Of a DNA stretch of 64,000 bases, positions 30,904-38,517 are shown piece after piece. A program made the translations under genes and the position numbers. The stretch is from the NCBI RefSeq assembly GCF_001431725.1, contig NZ_CP013106.1:4402001-4466000 (forward strand), read 5' to 3'. The DNA comes from Halomonas huangheensis. GTDB lineage: Bacteria; Pseudomonadota; Gammaproteobacteria; Pseudomonadales; Halomonadaceae. How positions within the stretch are numbered: the stretch's first letter is position 1; each line of letters opens with the position of its first letter. The notes beneath the pieces are model-generated. The model was not told where the DNA came from. It searched no databases and saw nothing but the letters and a program-made list of their open reading frames with translations.

Positions 30904-30927
30904 ACGGGCACCCCTGGGTGCCCGTTT
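30904..30927 (+). terminator. Terminator after dksA
   Basis: ACGGGCACCC-CT-GGGTGCCCGT followed by TT, 40 bases after the dksA stop and upstream of the gluQ ribosome site. It may let only part of the transcription through into gluQ. Confidence 0.75.
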
Positions 30928-30953
30928 GCGACTTCAGGAGACACCGCACCACA

Positions 30954-31892
30954 ATGACCGTGCCCCACGGCCGCTTTGCCCCGACTCCCTCCGGCCCTCT
31001 GCACGCAGGGTCTCTGCTTGCCGCACTGGCCAGCTACCTGGATGCACGTAGTGCAGGCGGCCGTTGGAGTGTGCGCATCGAGGATGTGGACCCCCCACGC
31101 TGCCCAAAAGGCACCAGCGCGACCATCCTCCGCCAGCTTGAAGCCTTTGGCCTGCACTGGGATGGTGAAGTCAGCTATCAAAGCCTTCATCACGACGCCT
31201 ATCAGGCCGCACTGCAGCGTCTGGTCGACCGGGGCCTCGCCTATCCCTGCAGTTGCTCACGCAAGGACTGGAACGAGTACGCTGTCTACCCGGGTTGGTG
31301 CCGTAAAGGAGTGTGCCGCCCGGAATCGCCTGTCGCCTGGCGCCTGCGCAGCGACCTGGGGCCCCGTCCGGTCATCTGGCACGACCGTGTTCATGGTCCG
31401 CAGCGTCATGATCCAGCAGCGCTGGGTGATGTGGTGCTGAAACGCAAGGATGCATTATGGGCCTATCAGTTGGCCGTGGTAGTGGATGATGCCGGCCAGA
31501 GCATCACCGATGTGGTACGCGGTACCGACCTGCTGGATAACACTCCCTGGCAGATTCAACTGCAACAGGCGCTTGGTTATGCCACACCGCGCTATCTGCA
31601 TTTGCCGCTGGTGATGGGGGGCGATGGTCAGAAGTTGTCAAAACAGAATCTGGCCAAACCGCTACCGACCGACCCCGCCGCGATTCGTAACATGCTTCAT
31701 GCGGCACTTCAGGCACTTGGCCAGACGCCAGCAGCCGAACTGCTGGGTGCCGAGGTTGGTGTCCAACTCAGGGAAGCCATTCGCTACTGGAATCCTCTTG
31801 CAGTGACCACGACGCCCTTGAGTCCAGCGCAGTTGGGCATTGAGGAGCCGCCAGAATCCGTCAGCGTCCAATCACCTGGGTCTTGTGACTGA
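30954..31892 (+). CDS. gluQ: Glutamyl-Q tRNA(Asp) synthetase
   Basis: A 312-residue truncated glutamyl-tRNA synthetase paralogue that adds glutamate to queuosine in tRNA-Asp. FAPTPSGPLHAGSLLAAL (HIGH-type), RIEDVDPPRC, zinc-ligand region YPCSCSRKDW with WCRKGVCR, and a KLSKQN motif in place of KMSKS are seen; the anticodon-binding domain is absent as expected. AGGAG lies 14 bases upstream of the ATG. dksA-gluQ linkage is conserved in gammaproteobacteria. Confidence 0.94.
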   Translation: MTVPHGRFAPTPSGPLHAGSLLAALASYLDARSAGGRWSVRIEDVDPPRCPKGTSATILRQLEAFGLHWDGEVSYQSLHHDAYQAALQRLVDRGLAYPCSCSRKDWNEYAVYPGWCRKGVCRPESPVAWRLRSDLGPRPVIWHDRVHGPQRHDPAALGDVVLKRKDALWAYQLAVVVDDAGQSITDVVRGTDLLDNTPWQIQLQQALGYATPRYLHLPLVMGGDGQKLSKQNLAKPLPTDPAAIRNMLHAALQALGQTPAAELLGAEVGVQLREAIRYWNPLAVTTTPLSPAQLGIEEPPESVSVQSPGSCD

Positions 31893-32000
31893 ACTGCAGG
31901 CATGACTGGCCTAACCCATCGTTGCAGAGCATCATGGCAATATCGAGGGAGCGGCCAGGGGCACGGAGTGACGCCGCCACCAGATACAACCGGGGGCAAG

Positions 32001-33401
32001 ATGTCTGTTCACACCAGTCGAATACTGATTGTTGATGATGACCCCATCAGTCGTAGCAACATAAAACGTCTGCTGGAGCGCCACGAACATGACGTGGTGG
32101 AAGCGGACTGCGTGGATGAGGCTAGCCAGCATGACCTCGATAGCTTCGACCTGGTTATCAGTGACCTGAGCCTACCCGACGAGCCCGGCACTGTGCTGGT
32201 GCAGCTCGCCCGCCCCATACCGGTATTGATCACCACCAGCCATGCCAGCATGCGTTCGGCGGTCGATGCCCTGAAGCTTGGCGCTGTGGACTATGTGGCC
32301 AAGCCTCCTGACCCGGATGAACTACTGGAAACGGTGTCACGCATACTCCATCAACAGGCCGCCCGCCATAGCAAACCACCCGCAATCGCCGATGACGGTG
32401 GCAGCCGTCGCACCATGATTGGCAATTGCCCAGCCATGCAGGTGGTCTATACCCGCATTCGCAAGACCGCCCCGGCAAATGTCACCGTCCTCATCCAGGG
32501 AGAATCCGGGACCGGCAAGGAACTGGTGGCCAAAGCGCTGCATCAGCAAAGCGGACGCGCTCATCGTTCGCTGATCTGCGTCAACTGTGCCGCCATCCCG
32601 GAAACCTTGATCGAGTCCGAACTCTTCGGCCACGAGAGAGGGGCATTCACAGGTGCAACCACCACCCGTACCGGTCTTGTAGAAGCTGCGGATGGCGGCA
32701 CCCTGTTTCTCGATGAAATCGGCGAACTTCCACTGGACGCCCAGGCCCGGCTGCTGCGCGTACTACAGGAAGGTGAGATTCGGCGCATAGGCTCAGTGGA
32801 TACCCGCCACGTGGACGTACGTCTGATCGCTGCCACACATCGTGACCTACGAGCCTTATCACGCAGTGGCGAGTTTCGACTCGATCTCTACTACCGCCTC
32901 AATGTCATGCAGATCGACCTGCCACCGCTGCGCGAGCGGGATGAAGACATTCTTGAGATTGCTGATGTGCTGCTGCAGAAGGCCTGCCAGCGTCATGGCC
33001 GCGAACAGTTACAGTTGTCCAGAGCCACCCGCCAGCACATTCGCGACTATCCATGGCCCGGCAACGTCCGTGAACTGGAGAATGCACTGGAGCGCGGCGT
33101 GATTCTTGCTGAAGGCCACCTGATTCACCCAGACGATCTGGGTATCAGTCCAGCTCCTGCGTCACGTATCATCCCGTCTGCGACAGGCATGGCCAGCAGC
33201 AACGAGCCAGCGCGCGACAATGACAACGAAGAAGACCTCTCACTCGAAGACTACTTCCAGCATTTCGTGCTTGAGCATCAGGATCAGATGAGTGAAACAG
33301 AACTGGCACACAAGCTTGGCATCTCGCGCAAGTGCTTGTGGGAAAGGCGTCAACGTCTTGGGATACCGAGGCGCAAGCCACCGCGTCGCAACACGCAATA
33401 G
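32001..33401 (+). CDS. cbrB: CbrB-type sigma-54-dependent response regulator
   Basis: A 466-residue regulator. Residues 1-120 are a receiver domain with phosphate acceptor Asp55 (LVISDLSLPDEPG). Residues 138-370 are an AAA+ domain with Walker A GESGTGKE and the sigma-54 contact loop GAFTGA. The C-terminal Fis-type helix-turn-helix (ETELAHKLGISRKCLWERRQ) is CbrB-like. The position between gluQ and pcnB matches Pseudomonas cbrB, but the cbrA kinase gene that normally separates gluQ and cbrB is absent (108 bases instead). The MSVHTSR start is chosen by the receiver domain limit; longer forms lack support. CbrB controls carbon/nitrogen balance via the CrcZ RNA. Confidence 0.85.
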   Translation: MSVHTSRILIVDDDPISRSNIKRLLERHEHDVVEADCVDEASQHDLDSFDLVISDLSLPDEPGTVLVQLARPIPVLITTSHASMRSAVDALKLGAVDYVAKPPDPDELLETVSRILHQQAARHSKPPAIADDGGSRRTMIGNCPAMQVVYTRIRKTAPANVTVLIQGESGTGKELVAKALHQQSGRAHRSLICVNCAAIPETLIESELFGHERGAFTGATTTRTGLVEAADGGTLFLDEIGELPLDAQARLLRVLQEGEIRRIGSVDTRHVDVRLIAATHRDLRALSRSGEFRLDLYYRLNVMQIDLPPLRERDEDILEIADVLLQKACQRHGREQLQLSRATRQHIRDYPWPGNVRELENALERGVILAEGHLIHPDDLGISPAPASRIIPSATGMASSNEPARDNDNEEDLSLEDYFQHFVLEHQDQMSETELAHKLGISRKCLWERRQRLGIPRRKPPRRNTQ

Positions 33402-33524
33402 CCGCTCCCCGCCAACGTCTCGGCAATACTCAATACGCCTGATGGGCGGCTCGATCGCAGTTCCCTGCCAGAGATCCGCCCCCGAAAACTCCCCCTCCTT
33501 TGGTTCATACGACCATGGTGCAAG

Positions 33525-33548
33525 TGCCTGTAATCCGAAATACAGGCA
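33525..33548 (+). terminator. Hairpin after cbrB
   Basis: A perfect TGCCTGTA/TACAGGCA stem with an eight-base loop, about 120 bases after the cbrB stop, followed by TTGT. Likely end of the cbrB transcript before the sRNA control region. Confidence 0.6.
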
Positions 33549-33587
33549 TTGTAGGCCCTGCACGCCAGCTCCCTGTCTTGCACCAGT

Positions 33588-33638
33588 TGTTACCATCTCA
33601 CACAGCCGGTGCTCCAGATTGGGTAGCAAGAGGTAACA
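33588..33638 (+). promoter_or_regulatory. Candidate CbrB upstream activating sites
   Basis: A TGTTACC half-site (33588-33594) faces GGTAGCA (33622-33628) and GGTAACA (33632-33638). Inverted TGTTAC/GTAACA subsites are, to my recollection, what CbrB binds upstream of crcZ in Pseudomonas. They sit about 100-150 bases before the predicted sRNA start, a normal enhancer distance for a sigma-54 activator. A separate 9-base inverted repeat GCTGCTTGC/GCAAGCAGC lies at 33650-33687. Confidence 0.55.
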
Positions 33639-33712
33639 CAAATGCCCCGGCTGCTTGCTTCACCCCAAACACAACGAGGCAAGCAGCTGAAATAAAAGAA
33701 AAAAATCAAAGT

Positions 33713-33728
33713 AGGCACGAGAACTGCA
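33713..33728 (+). promoter_or_regulatory. Sigma-54 (-24/-12) promoter of the CrcZ-like RNA
   Basis: AGGCACGAGAACTGCA matches TGGCACG-N4-TTGCA at all but two positions, with the required GG-N10-GC spacing. Transcription would start near 33739, at the first CA-motif of the RNA. Confidence 0.8.
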
Positions 33729-33737
33729 GTTAGTCTT

Positions 33738-34236
33738 GGCAAGAACAACAAATTCCGGAGATCGCGGGCAGTCAACAACAACAATATCTGATAACCGCGA
33801 TCAGACCTGACTGAACAACAAGAACAAGAACAGTGCAGGTCACATGACTGCACACCCAGCGCCGACAACAACAATAAGCGGCAGGTGTGGCTCCTTCGTC
33901 GAACAATAACAATACGACGAAGCCGGTGTACCAGGACGCGACGCGCCAGAAGCGACCGACCAACAACATCAACAAGGTCGCTGGAGCGCACTCCCGGCAA
34001 CAATGCCAATAATCCGGGAGGAGGCATGTTACCCCATGCCGTCGTGGTTGGATTATTGTTTTGAATACGAGACGGTCGCCCTCAGAAGCGCCAATAAAGA
34101 CAAGAACACCGCTTGCCTGATCTCTCTTGGTGACTGTGGTGCGTATTCAAGGCGATGCGCCATCACGAAGAAGAATCAGCAGCACGGACGCTGCAACCTG
34201 CTTTGACGGGGGAGGCCAGAATTGGTCTCCCCCTTC
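33738..34236 (+). ncRNA. crcZ: CrcZ-like Hfq/Crc sponge small RNA
   Basis: About 500 nt without a credible ORF, in the cbrB-pcnB interval where Pseudomonas carries crcZ. A -24/-12 promoter precedes it and a GC-rich terminator ends it. It contains about nine A-rich AANAANAA-type motifs. Six lie in loops of perfect or near-perfect hairpins: stems 33760-33767/33795-33802, 33804-33809/33836-33841, 33861-33864/33879-33882 (extended by 33851-33856/33884-33889), 33894-33901/33915-33922, 33952-33957/33976-33981 and 33991-33997/34014-34020. Loop examples are CAACAACAACAA and AACAATAACAATA. This is the expected design for an RNA that titrates Hfq-Crc and relieves carbon catabolite repression. Primary sequence is not otherwise recognised. 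Confidence 0.8.
34208..34236 (+). terminator. Terminator of the CrcZ-like RNA
   Basis: GGGGGAGGCCA pairs with TGGTCTCCCCC (one G-T pair, 4-base loop), followed by TTCTC. It separates the RNA from pcnB, which starts about 105 bases later. Confidence 0.8.
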
Positions 34237-34342
34237 TCATGTCTGGCTCTTTCATGAGACCTTCTATCCGGATGCGCTTTGCAAGGCGTAAGGCGTCCGC
34301 TACACTCATCACCTTTCCGTAGCCGCGAGTCGATATCGCCGC

Positions 34343-35752
34343 ATGATCAAAGGATTTACCCGCTTTCTACAAAGCCCCAGCGAGCACTTTCGTTCTCTGT
34401 TCGGGCCGCAGGAAGCAGCAGCTGGCCCTCCGACACCTCGCGTCATTCATCGCGACGAACACCCGATATCGCGCAGTCAGTTCAGTGACGCTGCGCTCAA
34501 GGTACTGTATCGCCTGCACAATTCTGGCTATGATGCTTTTCTGGTGGGTGGCTGTTTGCGCGACTCCCTGCTGGGCATGACGCCCAAGGATTTTGATGTC
34601 GCCACCAATGCCACCCCCGAACAGGTCAAGCAGCTGTTTCGCAATTCACGAATCATCGGACGTCGTTTCCGCATTGTTCACGTGCGCTTCGGTCGTGAAG
34701 TGATCGAGGTCACCACCTTCCGTGGCAAACCCAGCGACGATCATGCTGACCATATTGCCGCTCAGTCCGATGCCGGCCTGCTGCTGCGCGACAACGTGTG
34801 GGGCAATATCGAGGAAGATGCGCTTCGTCGGGACTTCACCATCAATGCGCTGTACTACAGCATTGCCGACTTCAGCATTCATGACTTTGCCGGCGGCCTC
34901 GACGATATCGAGTCGCGGACCCTGCGCCTGATCGGTGATCCGGCAACTCGCTACAGGGAAGACCCGGTACGCATGCTGCGGGCGATTCGCTTCGCCGCCA
35001 AGCTGGACTTCAATCTCGCGCCGGCAACCGAAGCACCGATTCACGATCTCGCACCACTGCTGCTGCAGATTCCACCAGCACGCCTGTTCGATGAACTGCT
35101 CAAGCTGTTCCTCTCCGGTGACGGTCTGGCAACCTACCGACTGCTGCGTGAGTACGGCCTGTTTGCCATGCTGTTTCCGGAAGCTGACGAGTGTATCGAT
35201 GAACTGCCCTGGTTCGAGAGCCTCATCGAGCAGGCGCTGACCAGTACCGACCAACGCATTCGTGACGACCGCCCCGTGACTCCGGCATTCCTGCTGGCCG
35301 CGTTCATGTGGGGACCAGTACAACGCCGTCAAGCCGATATCGAGGCCGATGGCATGCCTTCGGTACCTGCGCTGCAAGCCGCCGCACAGCAGGTGATCAG
35401 CCGCGAGCTGAAGCATGTTTCGATTCCCAAACGCTTCAGCATGCCGATGCGCGATATCTGGGATCTGCAGCAGCGTCTTCCGCAGCGCCGCGGAAAACGC
35501 GCTTTCCAGACACGGGAACACCCCCGTTTTCGTGCCGCCTATGATTTTCTGTTGCTGCGCGAGGCCGCTGGAGAGCTCGAACCGGGCTTGGGTGACTGGT
35601 GGACCGCCTTCCAGCAGGCCGATGATCATGAGCAACGTCGCCTACTGGGAAAAGTCGGCGTAGACCCAGCCAGTAGTCCTGGCCCACGCAAGCGACGCAG
35701 GCGTCGGCGCAAGCCTCGCTCGGACTCTTCAACACCACCGAGCTCAGAATAA
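34343..35752 (+). CDS. pcnB: Poly(A) polymerase I
   Basis: A 469-residue class II nucleotidyltransferase. VGGCLRDSLLGMTPKDFDVATNA carries the catalytic DxD, followed by RRFRIVHVRFG and the PcnB-distinguishing LLRDNVWGNIEEDALRRDFT and RYREDPVRMLRAIRFAAKL. The basic C-terminal tail (RKRRRRRRKPRSD) is typical of PAP I and not of CCA-adding enzymes. It adds 3' poly(A) tails that promote RNA decay, including of regulatory RNAs. It begins a pcnB-folK-panB-panC gene order shared with Pseudomonas. Confidence 0.95.
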   Translation: MIKGFTRFLQSPSEHFRSLFGPQEAAAGPPTPRVIHRDEHPISRSQFSDAALKVLYRLHNSGYDAFLVGGCLRDSLLGMTPKDFDVATNATPEQVKQLFRNSRIIGRRFRIVHVRFGREVIEVTTFRGKPSDDHADHIAAQSDAGLLLRDNVWGNIEEDALRRDFTINALYYSIADFSIHDFAGGLDDIESRTLRLIGDPATRYREDPVRMLRAIRFAAKLDFNLAPATEAPIHDLAPLLLQIPPARLFDELLKLFLSGDGLATYRLLREYGLFAMLFPEADECIDELPWFESLIEQALTSTDQRIRDDRPVTPAFLLAAFMWGPVQRRQADIEADGMPSVPALQAAAQQVISRELKHVSIPKRFSMPMRDIWDLQQRLPQRRGKRAFQTREHPRFRAAYDFLLLREAAGELEPGLGDWWTAFQQADDHEQRRLLGKVGVDPASSPGPRKRRRRRRKPRSDSSTPPSSE

Positions 35753-35786
35753 TCCGTCGTGAATCGCCAGCCATGAGCAACCCGCC

Positions 35787-36287
35787 ATGACCGAAGCACG
35801 TGCCTGGATCGGGTTGGGCAGTAACCTCTGCTCACCCCACCAGCAAATCCTCGATGCGTTGGCAGAGCTGGACCAGTTGCCCTTATGCCGGCTCGAAATC
35901 GCCTCACAACGCTATATCACTCGACCCGTCGGCCCTCAGGACCAGCCGGATTTCGTCAACGCGGTAGCACAGGTTCATACTCGACTGTCGCCACTGGCTC
36001 TGCTGGATCAGCTCCAGGCCCTGGAGCAGCGCCATCGACGCGTGCGCCAACGTCATTGGGGACCACGCACCCTCGACCTTGACCTATTGTTGTTCGAGAA
36101 TCAGGACTGGCATCATCCGCGCTTGACGCTTCCCCACCCTCACATGCACCAGCGCGCCTTTGTGATATTGCCACTGTCCGAGATAGCACCTGAACTTGAG
36201 TTGCCGAATGGGCGCCGCGTTGCGGCATTGGCAGCCGAACTCGCCAGGGACCTGGCCAATGACGAGGTACGTCCGGTAACGACCTGA
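35787..36287 (+). CDS. folK: 2-amino-4-hydroxy-6-hydroxymethyldihydropteridine pyrophosphokinase
   Basis: A 166-residue HPPK of folate biosynthesis. WIGLGSNLCSPHQQI at the start, the pyrophosphokinase signature RVRQRHWGPRTLDLDLL and LTLPHPHMHQRAFVILPL are conserved. It starts 35 bases after pcnB and probably shares its transcript. In many gammaproteobacteria folK sits between pcnB and panB, as here. Confidence 0.95.
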   Translation: MTEARAWIGLGSNLCSPHQQILDALAELDQLPLCRLEIASQRYITRPVGPQDQPDFVNAVAQVHTRLSPLALLDQLQALEQRHRRVRQRHWGPRTLDLDLLLFENQDWHHPRLTLPHPHMHQRAFVILPLSEIAPELELPNGRRVAALAAELARDLANDEVRPVTT

Positions 36288-36336
36288 GCGCAGCCAGCGC
36301 GACAGGTGCTACCTATCGACACACTTTCATTGATCA

Positions 36337-36401
36337 GTAACAATCCGTGGTAACAACTTTTCCAATAACACCGTTTTTCGGTAACACCGCCTTCTGTAAC
36401 A
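36337..36401 (+). repeat. Five iterated GTAACA half-sites upstream of panB
   Basis: GTAACA at 36337, 36350, 36381 and 36396 and ATAACA at 36365 are spaced 13-16 bases apart, several followed by ACC. The arrangement is that of an operator array. The same GGTAACAC word occurs in the candidate CbrB sites upstream of the CrcZ-like RNA. Confidence 0.65.
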
Positions 36402-36410
36402 CCTGGCGGC

Positions 36411-36426
36411 GGGCACCATGCCTGCC
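36411..36426 (+). promoter_or_regulatory. Possible -24/-12 promoter of panBC
   Basis: GGGCACCATGCCTGCC keeps GG-N10-GC and most of TGGCAC...TGC. Its start point would be near 36437, inside the AGGAG ahead of panB, leaving CAGGAA as ribosome site. Weak on its own; supported mainly by the adjacent array. Confidence 0.35.
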
Positions 36427-36452
36427 ACACCGTTCAGGAGCAGGAACACGCC

Positions 36453-37250
36453 ATGACCTCCGTAACCTTGAGTTCGCTGAGAGCTCGCAAACAAGCCGGT
36501 GACGCATTCAGTTGCCTGACGGCCTACGACGCTTCCTTTGCCGCTGCGGCCGGCCGTGCCGGCATCGATGTACTGCTGGTCGGAGATTCGCTGGGTATGG
36601 TCCTGCAAGGCCATGACAGCACCCTACCGGTGACGATCGATGACATCGTCTATCACACCCGTTGCGTGGCACGTGGCAAGGGCGACAGCCTGCTGATGGT
36701 TGATCTGCCCTTCATGGGCAATCCGAGTCGCGAGAAGCTGCTCGAGAACGCCGCCGAACTGATGCGAGCCGGTGCCGAACTGGTCAAGGTTGAAGGTGAA
36801 GGCTGGATGGCCGACGACATTCGTGAGCTGACTCGCCGTGGCGTACCAATCTGCGCCCATCTCGGCCTCACACCGCAGACTGTCCACCAATTGGGAGGCT
36901 ACAAGGTACAGGGCCGTGAGTCCGAAGCCGCACAGCGCATCATCGATGACGCCCAATTGCTGGTTGAAGCCGGCGCTTCCGTCATTCTACTCGAATGTGT
37001 ACCTGCCTCCCTCGGCAAGGCAGTAACCGAGGCTCTGGACGTTCCGGTCATCGGTATCGGTGCCGGCCCCGACACCGATGGTCAGATTCTGGTCATGCAC
37101 GATGTGCTCGGTGTCACGCATGGACGCACTCCTCGCTTCGTGAAGAACTTCCTCGAAGGTGCCGACGGCATCACTGATGCGTTTCACCGCTATCACGAGG
37201 ATGTACTCGCCCGGCGCTTCCCTGCTGCCGAACACTGCTTCCAGGACTGA
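36453..37250 (+). CDS. panB: 3-methyl-2-oxobutanoate hydroxymethyltransferase
   Basis: A 265-residue PanB that makes ketopantoate. SCLTAYDASFAAAAGRAGID, VGDSLGMVLQGHDSTLPVT, VKVEGEGWMADDI, AHLGLTPQTVHQLGGYKVQG and VIGIGAGPDTDGQILVMHD are family blocks with the magnesium-binding acidic residues. It starts after AGGAGCAGGAA and runs into panC with three bases between, so the two are one operon for pantothenate and CoA. Confidence 0.97.
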   Translation: MTSVTLSSLRARKQAGDAFSCLTAYDASFAAAAGRAGIDVLLVGDSLGMVLQGHDSTLPVTIDDIVYHTRCVARGKGDSLLMVDLPFMGNPSREKLLENAAELMRAGAELVKVEGEGWMADDIRELTRRGVPICAHLGLTPQTVHQLGGYKVQGRESEAAQRIIDDAQLLVEAGASVILLECVPASLGKAVTEALDVPVIGIGAGPDTDGQILVMHDVLGVTHGRTPRFVKNFLEGADGITDAFHRYHEDVLARRFPAAEHCFQD

Positions 37251-37253
37251 CCC

Positions 37254-38102
37254 ATGAATATCCACGCCAGTATTCAGGACCTGCGTGAGGCATTACTGCC
37301 CCACCGCCGTGCCGGACGCCGCATCGGGTTGGTGCCCACCATGGGCAACTTGCATCGTGGCCACCTGGCATTGGTGGAAGCTGCACGTGCCCAGTGCGAT
37401 GTGGTGGTCACCTCGATCTTCGTCAACCCGCTGCAGTTCGGGCCCAACGAGGATCTCGACAACTATCCGCGAACCCTCGATGACGACCTGACCAAACTGC
37501 GCGAGGGCGGTTGCGATCTAGTGTTCACCCCAACACCGGCCCTCATGTACCCACGCGGCATGGCAAATCAGACCCTGGTACAGGTTCCCGAAGTCAGCGA
37601 AGGCCTTTGCGGGGGCTCGCGTCCGGGCCACTTCGACGGCGTCTCGACGGTGGTGAACATGCTGTTCAACATCGTCCAGCCCGACGTTGCCTGTTTCGGC
37701 GAGAAGGATTATCAGCAGCTGGCAGTGATTCGTCGCATGGTCCAGGACTTGCACCTGCCCATCGATATTCTGGGCGTGCCCACGGTACGCGAGGCTTCCG
37801 GCCTGGCCCTGTCGTCGCGTAATGGTTATCTGAGTGATGAACAACGCGCCACTGCCGCTCGTCTGCAGGGTACTCTGGCGGAACTGCGTACGGCACTGGA
37901 AGCCGGTGCCGATATCGATACGCAACTGCATCAAGGTCTGGAGAGTCTGCGTCGCGCCGGTTTCGAGCCTGACTATCTGGAACTACGTGCCCTTGATCTG
38001 AGTAACGTCACGGCGACCACTCATGATGCCATTCTGCTCGCTGCTGCACGACTCGGTACCACACGCCTGATCGACAACCTGGCACTGACGCTTGCGCGCT
38101 GA
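37254..38102 (+). CDS. panC: Pantothenate synthetase
   Basis: A 282-residue ligase joining pantoate and beta-alanine. VPTMGNLHRGHLALVEAA (HIGH-like ATP site), FVNPLQFGPNEDLDNYPRT, DGVSTVVNMLFNIVQPD, FGEKDYQQLAVIRRM and LSSRNGYLS (KMSKS-like) are complete. Translationally linked to panB. panD is not in this window. Confidence 0.97.
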   Translation: MNIHASIQDLREALLPHRRAGRRIGLVPTMGNLHRGHLALVEAARAQCDVVVTSIFVNPLQFGPNEDLDNYPRTLDDDLTKLREGGCDLVFTPTPALMYPRGMANQTLVQVPEVSEGLCGGSRPGHFDGVSTVVNMLFNIVQPDVACFGEKDYQQLAVIRRMVQDLHLPIDILGVPTVREASGLALSSRNGYLSDEQRATAARLQGTLAELRTALEAGADIDTQLHQGLESLRRAGFEPDYLELRALDLSNVTATTHDAILLAAARLGTTRLIDNLALTLAR

Positions 38103-38127
38103 GCGTGGCGTCATTGAGGAGATAACG

Positions 38128-38502
38128 ATGGCTTCGCTCAAGGATCAACTCAGTGGCCTGGTATATTCCACTGAACATGGCGATATCTGTCCCGAATGTC
38201 GCGAGCCGCGCGATGCCTGTATTTGTGCCGAGCACGCCGATGCCGAACGCCTCGCCAGCCTCGACGGCATCGTGCGTATCCGGCGCGAAACCAGTGGACG
38301 CAAGGGCAAAGGGGTCACAACCATCAGCGGTATACCGCTGGCCGAGGCTGAGTTGAAGGAACTTGCCAAGACGCTGAAGAAGCGCTGTGGTACCGGTGGT
38401 GCACTGAAGGACGGCGTGATCGAGATTCAGGGCGATCACCGCGATACGCTCAAGGCGGAACTCGAACGTCAGGGCTTCAAGGTCAAACTGGCGGGTGGCT
38501 GA
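38128..38502 (+). CDS. yciH: SUI1-family translation factor YciH
   Basis: A 124-residue protein related to eukaryotic eIF1. The N-terminal CPECREPRDACIC gives a zinc-binding CxxC pair typical of YciH. The SUI1 domain is IRRETSGRKGKGVTTISG, followed by KKRCGTGGALKDGVIEIQGD. It influences start-codon fidelity in E. coli. The ATG at 38128 follows GAGGAGATAACG. Confidence 0.92.
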   Translation: MASLKDQLSGLVYSTEHGDICPECREPRDACICAEHADAERLASLDGIVRIRRETSGRKGKGVTTISGIPLAEAELKELAKTLKKRCGTGGALKDGVIEIQGDHRDTLKAELERQGFKVKLAGG

Positions 38503-38517
38503 TCATCGCCGGCTGGC

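Noticed and set aside
33640-33660. GGCTGCTTGC as an alternative -24/-12 promoter
   Set aside because: The GG-to-GC spacing is wrong; the sequence at 33713-33728 fits the consensus far better.
33590-34027. 145-codon frame on the minus strand across the CrcZ-like region
   Set aside because: Low-complexity Leu/Val/Arg product caused by the CAACAA repeats; hairpins and terminator support an RNA on the plus strand.
34646-35635. 329-codon frame opposite pcnB
   Set aside because: Antisense shadow of a complete pcnB gene.
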